Positions 1-5,075 of a stretch of DNA of 6,932 bases are shown here, in pieces. The stretch comes from Nitrospinae bacterium CG22_combo_CG10-13_8_21_14_all_47_10. Lineage in GTDB: Bacteria; Nitrospinota; Nitrospinia; Nitrospinales; VA-1. The stretch is taken from the NCBI GenBank assembly GCA_002786505.1, contig PCTK01000019.1, positions 243 through 7,174 on the forward strand, read 5' to 3'. The notes under the pieces were generated by a model. That model saw nothing but the letters and a program-made list of their open reading frames with translations, searched no databases and had not been told where the DNA came from. Numbering within the stretch: the first letter of the stretch is position 1; every line of letters begins with the position of its first letter. A program made the position numbers and the translations under genes.

Positions 1-16
1 TTTTCTTTCCAGGACC

Positions 17-793
17 GTGGTTTCTGAAAAATGGTTTGGGACTGCCATTTGGTTGTTCGCATTGATACTTTTCTCAAATTGTTCCACCACCACGACCGAG
101 ATTCTGCCGGATGATAATAAAACCCTGGCGCAGAAAAAATTTAAAGAGGCTCTGCAGGCTGGCTCATTAAACCAGCAGGATAAAATGGTGGCTTTGCTTA
201 AGGAGGCAATAGATCTGGATCCTGCGGGACCCAATTTTCATTTTTTCCTGGGCCGGGCATATTTTGTCCAGGGCAACCTTGAGGGGGCAGAACGGGAGTA
301 TTTAACAAGTATCAAATTAAACAATAATTTAAAGGACTCTTATCGGCAGTTGGGTCTTATTCATATGCAACAGGGGCACTGGGAAAAGGCGATCCAATAT
401 TTTCGGGAAGACCTGGCACTGCCTGGAACCCAGCAACCCCAGCAGATTTATAACTGGATCGCACTGAGCTTTTATAACCTGGAAAAAAAGAATGAAGCAG
501 AAATTGAGTGGAAAAAAGCCCTTGAAATAAAAGATAATGCAGGAATAAGGCTTAACCTGGCTTTGGCCTATATTAATCAGGGGCGCTTTGAGCAAGCCAA
601 ACAATCTTTGCAAAAGGCCCTGTCTCTCAGGCCGCGTTTTTCTCAGGCCCATTTTGAACTGGCGCAGTTATACTTAAAGGAAAAAAATAAGGATCAAGCA
701 GTGGATCATTTTCAAAAAGTGATTCTTTATTCCCCCAGGGGTGACTTGGCCAAAAAATCGCAAGAATACTTAAAACTGGTTCGTCCTGAATAA
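17..793 (+). CDS. pilF: TPR-repeat protein, PilF/PilW/Tgl-like type IV pilus secretin pilotin candidate
   Basis: A 258-residue protein made of a hydrophobic N-terminal signal (about residues 9-20) followed by about six tetratricopeptide repeats at roughly 36-69, 72-105, 106-136, 143-172, 174-206 and 208-240. PilF/PilW (Tgl in Myxococcus) are outer-membrane TPR lipoproteins of similar size that help the PilQ secretin multimerise. Cys22 follows the hydrophobic stretch and could be the lipidated residue, but the residue before it is Asn, which standard lipoboxes do not allow. The assignment rests on the TPR-plus-signal layout and on the neighbours: rodZ directly downstream (2-base gap), then pilT. 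The pilF-rodZ adjacency is also known from Pseudomonas. The start is GTG at 17; an AGGA sits only 2 bases before it, and the frame stays open to the left edge, so the true start may lie outside the window. A generic TPR lipoprotein is the alternative. Confidence 0.75.
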   Translation: MVSEKWFGTAIWLFALILFSNCSTTTTEILPDDNKTLAQKKFKEALQAGSLNQQDKMVALLKEAIDLDPAGPNFHFFLGRAYFVQGNLEGAEREYLTSIKLNNNLKDSYRQLGLIHMQQGHWEKAIQYFREDLALPGTQQPQQIYNWIALSFYNLEKKNEAEIEWKKALEIKDNAGIRLNLALAYINQGRFEQAKQSLQKALSLRPRFSQAHFELAQLYLKEKNKDQAVDHFQKVILYSPRGDLAKKSQEYLKLVRPE

Positions 794-795
794 AA

Positions 796-1701
796 ATGAT
801 GGTTGAAAATTTTGGTTCATACTTAAAGCATGAACGCGAATTAAGAGGGGTGCCTTTGGAAGAAATAGCCGGGACCACCAAAATTCATATTCGTTTTCTT
901 AAGGCTCTTGAAGAGAATTCCTTTGACGAACTTCCGGGCGAAGTTTTTGTTAAAGGGTTTATCCGATCCTATGCCAATACTATTGGTTCCGATGTTGAGG
1001 AAATCCTCAACATCTATAAAGAATCTGTTGAGCTTAAAAGGCAGGAACCCCCCTCCCTCCCTCCTTCTTCTGGAATACAAACCAAAACCATTTTAACATT
1101 TGGTTTGTTGATTCTGCTGATTGTTGGCTCGGTCTTTGGAGTGAGAACCCTGATAAAAAAGGGGGACAGCCAAGAGGGGAAAGTCCCCTTCATTCAAAAG
1201 CAGGCTGAGACAACCCTGCCAGAACCACCAGTAAATTCGGATATTTTGGTGGTGCAAAAAAATGTAGATGTTGAGAAAGCGGAGTCTGCCCCGCCTGAGA
1301 CACCCGAACTGCCCATTGACTCGCCCAAACAAATGGCAGAAGACTTGAATGAGAAAAAAGTCTTACCTCCACAAGAAGTACCGTTGGATTCGCAGAACTC
1401 AGCCGTTTCACGAATTGATCCGAGTCCTCCAAGCCCTGCCGATATGGAAAAACCTTTAAAACTTACGATTCGGGCAAACGAAAATTCGTGGTTTAATATG
1501 ACGATTGACGACTTCAGGGAAGAGGATTTTATTCTTCCTGCAGGCACTGCAAAGACCTTCTGGGGTAATGATGTCTTTCGGTTGACAGTGGGCAATAGAA
1601 CGGGAGTAAAATTATTTTTAAACGGCGTAGAATTAATTTTACCGGAAGGTAAAGACAGGGTGGTCAAAGACTTTATTATTAACTCTAAACTGGTAGAGTG
1701 A
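796..1701 (+). CDS. rodZ: RodZ-like HTH / single-pass membrane protein
   Basis: A 301-residue protein with the RodZ architecture. A cytoplasmic Cro/C1-type helix-turn-helix domain spans about residues 5-75, starting with the FGSYLKHEREL motif and containing the FVKGFIRSYA segment, which resembles the region of E. coli RodZ that contacts MreB. One transmembrane helix follows at about 98-120. A Pro/Glu-rich linker covers about 121-217, and a C-terminal DUF4115-type beta domain covers about 219-296. RodZ couples cytoplasmic MreB filaments to the periplasmic cell-wall machinery; the HTH generally acts as a protein-binding module. Two ATG codons in tandem (796 and 799) could start it. No clear Shine-Dalgarno is present, so translation is probably coupled to the upstream TPR gene, which ends 2 bases earlier. 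Being between pilF-like and pilT genes, it may serve pilus placement rather than, or in addition to, cell shape; that is inference. Confidence 0.85.
   Translation: MMVENFGSYLKHERELRGVPLEEIAGTTKIHIRFLKALEENSFDELPGEVFVKGFIRSYANTIGSDVEEILNIYKESVELKRQEPPSLPPSSGIQTKTILTFGLLILLIVGSVFGVRTLIKKGDSQEGKVPFIQKQAETTLPEPPVNSDILVVQKNVDVEKAESAPPETPELPIDSPKQMAEDLNEKKVLPPQEVPLDSQNSAVSRIDPSPPSPADMEKPLKLTIRANENSWFNMTIDDFREEDFILPAGTAKTFWGNDVFRLTVGNRTGVKLFLNGVELILPEGKDRVVKDFIINSKLVE
1160..1190 (+). other. two mutually exclusive GC-rich hairpins inside the rodZ-like gene
   Basis: The CCCC at 1185-1188 can pair with either of two upstream G-runs. Hairpin A pairs 1160-1167 with 1183-1190 (eight pairs including one G-U, 15-base loop). 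Hairpin B pairs AGGGGA at 1175-1180 with TCCCCT at 1184-1189 (six perfect pairs, 3-base loop). The segment encodes the start of the periplasmic linker just after the membrane helix. No T-run follows, so it is not an intrinsic terminator. It may be chance in a codon-constrained region. Confidence 0.3.
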
Positions 1702-1704
1702 ACC

Positions 1705-2778
1705 GTGGCTAAAATTGATGCCTTCTTCAAGCTGATGAATGAGCAGGGAGCTTCAGACCTCCACCTGATTGCAGGTTCTCAACCTATACTCAGAGTGCAT
1801 GGTGATATGGAGCGGGTCAAATACAAAGCGCTGGATAATGATGAACTGAAAGCCATGTTGTATGAAATTGCTCCGGAAAATAAAATCAAGGTTTTTGAAG
1901 AAACCGGAGATGTGGACTTCGCCTATGAAATCCCCAACCTGGCCCGTTATCGGGCGAATTATTTTCAGCAAAAATGGGGAGTGGGAGCGGTTTTCAGGGA
2001 AATTCCCAGCACAATTCTGACTTCCGAACAACTGGGTCTTCCCAAAGTCATCACAAAACTTTCCATGTTGCATAAGGGCATGGTTCTGGTCACCGGGCCT
2101 ACGGGGAGCGGAAAATCCACTACGCTTGCCGCAATGATGGATTACGTCAACAAAAATAAAAAAAGCCATATTATTACTGTTGAAGACCCGGTGGAGTTTG
2201 TGCATAAAAGCCAAAGCTGTATTGTGAATCACCGGGAGGTAGGGGTGCACACCAAGGGATTCAAGTCCGCCCTGCGTGGAGCTCTGCGGGAGGATCCGGA
2301 TATCATTCTAGTTGGTGAAATGCGGGATCTGGAAACTATTGAGCTGGCTTTGGAAGCCGCTTCTACGGGCCATTTGGTTTTCGGCACGCTTCACACCCAG
2401 AGTGCGGCAAAAACTATTGACCGGGTCATCGATGTTTTTCCGGCTCACCAGCAGTCGCAAATTCGTACCACCCTGTCTGAATCCTTGAAAGGGGTGGTGG
2501 CACAAAATTTGTTCAAACGTATTGATAAAAAAGGAAGAATGGCGGTACTGGAAATCCTGGTGGTGACCCCGGCGGTTTCCAACCTGATTCGTGAAGGCAA
2601 GACCTTTCAAATTCCTTCCGCAATCCAGACGGGGAAAAAATATGGCATGCAGTCTTTGGACGATGCCATCCTGGTGGCTTTAGAAGAAAAAAAAATCAGC
2701 CCCGAAGATGCTTATGACAAGGCAATTGTTAAAGAGCGGTTTATTCAGTTCCTGAAAACTCCTCCAGAATTTTTATGA
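1705..2778 (+). CDS. pilT: type IV pilus retraction ATPase PilT
   Basis: A 357-residue PilT-family hexameric ATPase, matching the usual 340-370. After a PAS-like N-terminal domain (about 1-100, with the ASDLHL motif) come the Walker A GPTGSGKST (131-139), the Asp box EDPVEF (160-165), the atypical Walker B ending GEMRD (204-208) and the His box ending TLHT (228-231). The C-terminal retraction motif that normally reads AIRNLIRE is AVSNLIRE here (290-297), keeping the hydrophobic and LIRE positions but losing the first Arg. PilT powers pilus depolymerisation and twitching by turning the PilC platform. The start is GTG at 1705, supported by the standard PilT N-terminus and a weak purine-rich site in the preceding stop region; the gap to the rodZ-like gene is 3 bases. 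A nine-A run lies at codons 328-331. Confidence 0.96.
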   Translation: MAKIDAFFKLMNEQGASDLHLIAGSQPILRVHGDMERVKYKALDNDELKAMLYEIAPENKIKVFEETGDVDFAYEIPNLARYRANYFQQKWGVGAVFREIPSTILTSEQLGLPKVITKLSMLHKGMVLVTGPTGSGKSTTLAAMMDYVNKNKKSHIITVEDPVEFVHKSQSCIVNHREVGVHTKGFKSALRGALREDPDIILVGEMRDLETIELALEAASTGHLVFGTLHTQSAAKTIDRVIDVFPAHQQSQIRTTLSESLKGVVAQNLFKRIDKKGRMAVLEILVVTPAVSNLIREGKTFQIPSAIQTGKKYGMQSLDDAILVALEEKKISPEDAYDKAIVKERFIQFLKTPPEFL

Positions 2779-2782
2779 GGGA
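2777..2782 (+). promoter_or_regulatory. ribosome binding site of the second PilT-family gene
   Basis: GAGGGA overlaps the TGA stop of pilT and lies 3 bases before the ATG at 2786. It fixes this start and suggests translational coupling of the two ATPases. Confidence 0.6.
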
Positions 2783-2785
2783 CTT

Positions 2786-3958
2786 ATGAGAAAAGCGGAA
2801 GTCGATCATATTTTAACCACCATGCTGGAAGCGTTCGGAAATATTTCCGACCTCAATATCACGGTAGGAAAACCCTGCCAGGTAGAATCATCGGGGCAAT
2901 TGACTCCGGTTCCCATAGACCCGTCCATTGAGAAGCTCACACCTTTCCAGGCAGAAATATTTGCCATGAATTTAATCAATGCGGATAGAAGGCTGACAGA
3001 AATTTTAATCCAGCAAGGTTCCTGTGACTGTTCCTACTTTTTGGTGGGCAAAGCAAGATTTCGTGTGAATATATTTTCACAGCGCGGAAACTACTCCATT
3101 GTATTAAGAAAGTTAGAAACGCGAATTCCATCCATTGAAGACTTAAAGCTTCCGGAGCAGTTTGCCAAAGCGGCGGAAGAAAAAAATGGACTGATCCTGG
3201 TTACAGGGGCAACCGGAAGCGGAAAGTCGACCACGCTTGCGGCTTTGTTGAATAAGATGAACGAGGAAAAATCCGTCCACATTATTACCCTGGAAGATCC
3301 CGTCGAATTTGTACATCCCCATAAAAAAGCGACTTTTAACCAGAGGGAACTGGGCAGTGATTATGATGCCTTCTCCAGCGGCCTTCGGGCGGCCCTTCGC
3401 CAGGCGCCGAAAGTTATTCTGGTTGGTGAAATGCGCGACCGGGAAACGGTAGAGATTGGCCTTAGTGCGGCTGAAACCGGGCATCTGGTCATGAGCACTT
3501 TGCATACGGTCGATGCGGGGCAAACCATCAACCGTATTGTGGGCATGTTTTCCCAGGAAGAGGAGCAACAGATACGTATCCGGCTGGCAGACACAATTCG
3601 TTGGATCATTTGTCAACGTCTGCTTCCCAAGGTGGGTGGGGGCCGGGTGGCATTGCTTGAGATCATGTCCTCCAATATGCGGGTTAAGGACACCATCATC
3701 AATGGCGAATCCGAAGGTAAAACTTATTACGAAATCATTACCAACGGTGATGCATACGGTATGTGGACTTTCGATCAGCATATAATGAAGCTGTATAAGG
3801 AAGGGCTTATCACAGAAGAAACTGCTATGGCATATGCTTCCCGAAAGGCTGTGGTTGGCCGAGGCATAGATACTCTTAAATCAGCCAAAGGGGAAAAGAC
3901 CACGGATATTGATGGGCTTGATATGGACGATGAGTATGAAGCCCAAATCAAAAAATAA
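2786..3958 (+). CDS. second PilT/PilU-family pilus ATPase, divergent C-terminus
   Basis: A 390-residue paralogue of the preceding PilT, with all core nucleotide-handling motifs: Walker A GATGSGKST (141-149), Asp box EDPVEF (170-175), Walker B ending GEMRD (214-218) and His box ending TLHT (238-241). It should therefore hydrolyse ATP. Differences from pilT: the Walker B lead reads QAPKVI where PilT-type proteins have a DPD; the AIRNLIRE retraction motif is replaced by a different helix around MRVKDTI (298-304) followed by an inserted GESEGKTYYE-type segment; and the protein ends in a Gly/Asp/Glu-rich tail (about 357-390, with GLDMDDEYEA). It is too short for the extension ATPase PilB. In other bacteria the second ATPase, PilU, assists PilT-dependent retraction under load, and a similar accessory role is inferred here. 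It is not an obvious PilU orthologue because the PilU C-terminal signature is not seen, so no symbol is given. The gap to pilT is 7 bases. Confidence 0.9.
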   Translation: MRKAEVDHILTTMLEAFGNISDLNITVGKPCQVESSGQLTPVPIDPSIEKLTPFQAEIFAMNLINADRRLTEILIQQGSCDCSYFLVGKARFRVNIFSQRGNYSIVLRKLETRIPSIEDLKLPEQFAKAAEEKNGLILVTGATGSGKSTTLAALLNKMNEEKSVHIITLEDPVEFVHPHKKATFNQRELGSDYDAFSSGLRAALRQAPKVILVGEMRDRETVEIGLSAAETGHLVMSTLHTVDAGQTINRIVGMFSQEEEQQIRIRLADTIRWIICQRLLPKVGGGRVALLEIMSSNMRVKDTIINGESEGKTYYEIITNGDAYGMWTFDQHIMKLYKEGLITEETAMAYASRKAVVGRGIDTLKSAKGEKTTDIDGLDMDDEYEAQIKK

Positions 3959-3961
3959 GAA

Positions 3962-3968
3962 AGGGTGA
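3962..3968 (+). promoter_or_regulatory. ribosome binding site of the zinc-ribbon gene
   Basis: AGGGTGA lies 6 bases before the ATG at 3975, good Shine-Dalgarno spacing. It sits in the 16-base gap after the second ATPase, the only intergenic gap of the first half with a free-standing site, so the zinc-ribbon gene can be translated independently. Confidence 0.6.
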
Positions 3969-3974
3969 ACCAAG

Positions 3975-4643
3975 ATGCAAGTATTGTGTAATGCCTGTCA
4001 GCGGTCCATGAACATTCCGGATGAGAAACTTCCAAAGGACCAGGCTTTCTCGATCACCTGTCCGGGGTGTAAAAACAAAATCAAAGTTGATCAACACCTG
4101 AAAACCCAGGAATCATCGACACCACCAGCCGCCGAATCTGAAGAGGCGTTAGACGCGCCAAGCATGGTTGTTGAGCATGAAGAATTTGAAGATGATGAAC
4201 TGGTTATTTATGAGGAAGGAGACCAGCTAGCGTTGGTGTTGGACGAAAAAAACCAGTCTGTTTGGACCGAGGCGCTGGAAGGCAGGGGTTATAAAATTCA
4301 ATACGCCAAATCACCGGAACACGCGGTGCATAAAATGAAGTTCACCCACTTTCATTTTATTGCCTTGCATGAAAACTACAAAAACAAGGATCTGAATAAT
4401 AATCCTGTTTATAAAACTCTGATCGAAATGCCCATGGTGACGCGACGGAACATTTTTTTGGCGTTGCTGGGAACGAATTTCAAAACCTTGAATAATATGC
4501 AGGCTTTCCAGAAAAGCGTCAATGTTGTGATCAATGAGAAAGACCTGGATAAGCTGGAAGATATTTTAAAGAAATCGGTGACCGAAAATGAAATTTTTTA
4601 CAAGGTATTCAAAGAAACCCTTCACTCTATGGGGAAAGCATGA
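3975..4643 (+). CDS. zinc-ribbon protein with C-terminal pseudoreceiver-like domain, function unknown
   Basis: A 222-residue soluble protein with three parts. Residues 1-40 form an MJ0042-type zinc ribbon with CxxC pairs at Cys5/Cys8 and Cys29/Cys32. Residues about 41-82 are a low-complexity acidic linker (Ser/Pro/Glu/Asp). Residues about 84-203 fit a receiver-like alternating pattern: strand LALVLD (85-90), helix, strand YKIQYA (106-111), helix, strand FHFIALHEN (126-134), helix, strand IFLALLG (160-166), helix, strand VNVVIN (182-187), helix. The acidic pair after strand 1 survives as D90-E91, but the phospho-acceptor position after strand 3 is His132, and the switch Lys after strand 5 is Asn or Glu. 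Phosphorylation is therefore unlikely and the domain is better read as a protein-protein module. The domain call is from pattern reading, without a profile search. The gene overlaps the cNMP-binding gene by four bases, which suggests joint synthesis and perhaps a complex acting on the pilus motor. Confidence 0.8.
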   Translation: MQVLCNACQRSMNIPDEKLPKDQAFSITCPGCKNKIKVDQHLKTQESSTPPAAESEEALDAPSMVVEHEEFEDDELVIYEEGDQLALVLDEKNQSVWTEALEGRGYKIQYAKSPEHAVHKMKFTHFHFIALHENYKNKDLNNNPVYKTLIEMPMVTRRNIFLALLGTNFKTLNNMQAFQKSVNVVINEKDLDKLEDILKKSVTENEIFYKVFKETLHSMGKA

Positions 4644-5065
4644 AGCCACAAGACACACCCATTCATCAATACTATTCGGATGGTGATACGATCATTACCG
4701 AAGGGATTATGAGCAACAATGCCTATGTGATTCTCAAAGGCAAGGTTCGCGTTACTCAGAAAGTGGATAAAAAAATTGTCACGGTGGCAACTCTCAAGGA
4801 AGGAGAAGTTTTTGGAGAAATGGGCCTGATTTCAGAAACGGTGCGGAGTGCCAATATTTCGGCTATTGGAGAGGTGACAGTTGGTGTGATTGATAAGGAA
4901 CTTTTTAACCAGGTAATGAATGCCCTTCCCAATGGCATGAAGCCCATTCTTTTGGCATTGGTAGAACGCCTGAGAATCACCACGCATTTACTGACACGCA
5001 TTGGGCTGGAGCTTGAAAATACAAAAAATAAAATTAACTCCTATACTTTAAAACAACAGGAATAA
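4640..5065 (+). CDS. stand-alone cyclic-nucleotide-binding (CNMP-BD/CAP-fold) protein
   Basis: A 141-residue protein that is almost only a cyclic-nucleotide-binding domain. The beta-roll starts with YYSDGDTIITEG, continues through AYVILKGKVRV (28-38), and carries the phosphate-binding cassette FGEMGLISETVRSANISA (58-75). Gly59, Glu60, Arg69 and Ser70 match the residues that hold the ribose and cyclic phosphate in CAP-type domains, so ligand binding is plausible. A helical segment (about 98-141) follows, but there is no DNA-binding winged helix, so it is not a Crp/Fnr transcription factor. The start is ATG 4640, inside an ATGA overlap with the zinc-ribbon gene, with GGGGAAA at 4631-4637 as ribosome site. 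It probably acts as a ligand-sensing regulatory subunit for a neighbour, most simply the zinc-ribbon partner or the pilus ATPases. Which ligand it uses cannot be told from sequence; proteins of this fold may also have lost binding. Confidence 0.85.
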   Translation: MKPQDTPIHQYYSDGDTIITEGIMSNNAYVILKGKVRVTQKVDKKIVTVATLKEGEVFGEMGLISETVRSANISAIGEVTVGVIDKELFNQVMNALPNGMKPILLALVERLRITTHLLTRIGLELENTKNKINSYTLKQQE

Positions 5066-5075
5066 TTTATTACAA

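Noticed and set aside
1194..1730. Minus-strand open frame of 178 codons, rich in Ser
   Set aside because: It is antisense to the low-complexity linker and C-terminal domain of the rodZ-like gene; the Ser/Gly-rich sequence is what reverse translation of Pro/Glu/Lys codons gives.
1753..2250. Minus-strand open frame of 165 codons
   Set aside because: Antisense shadow of pilT with no domain signal.
3143..3781. Long open frame (212 codons) on the minus strand
   Set aside because: It lies wholly opposite the second PilT-family gene, whose motifs are unmistakable; the antisense translation has no recognisable domain or membrane pattern and no ribosome site was found.
2786..3958. Extension ATPase PilB
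   Set aside because: At 390 residues it lacks the long PilB N-terminal region, and the PilB tetracysteine zinc motif is absent; the layout is PilT-type.
4640..5065. Crp/Fnr-family transcription factor
   Set aside because: The protein ends shortly after the helix following the beta-roll; the winged-helix DNA-binding domain is missing and the downstream bases go straight into pilC.
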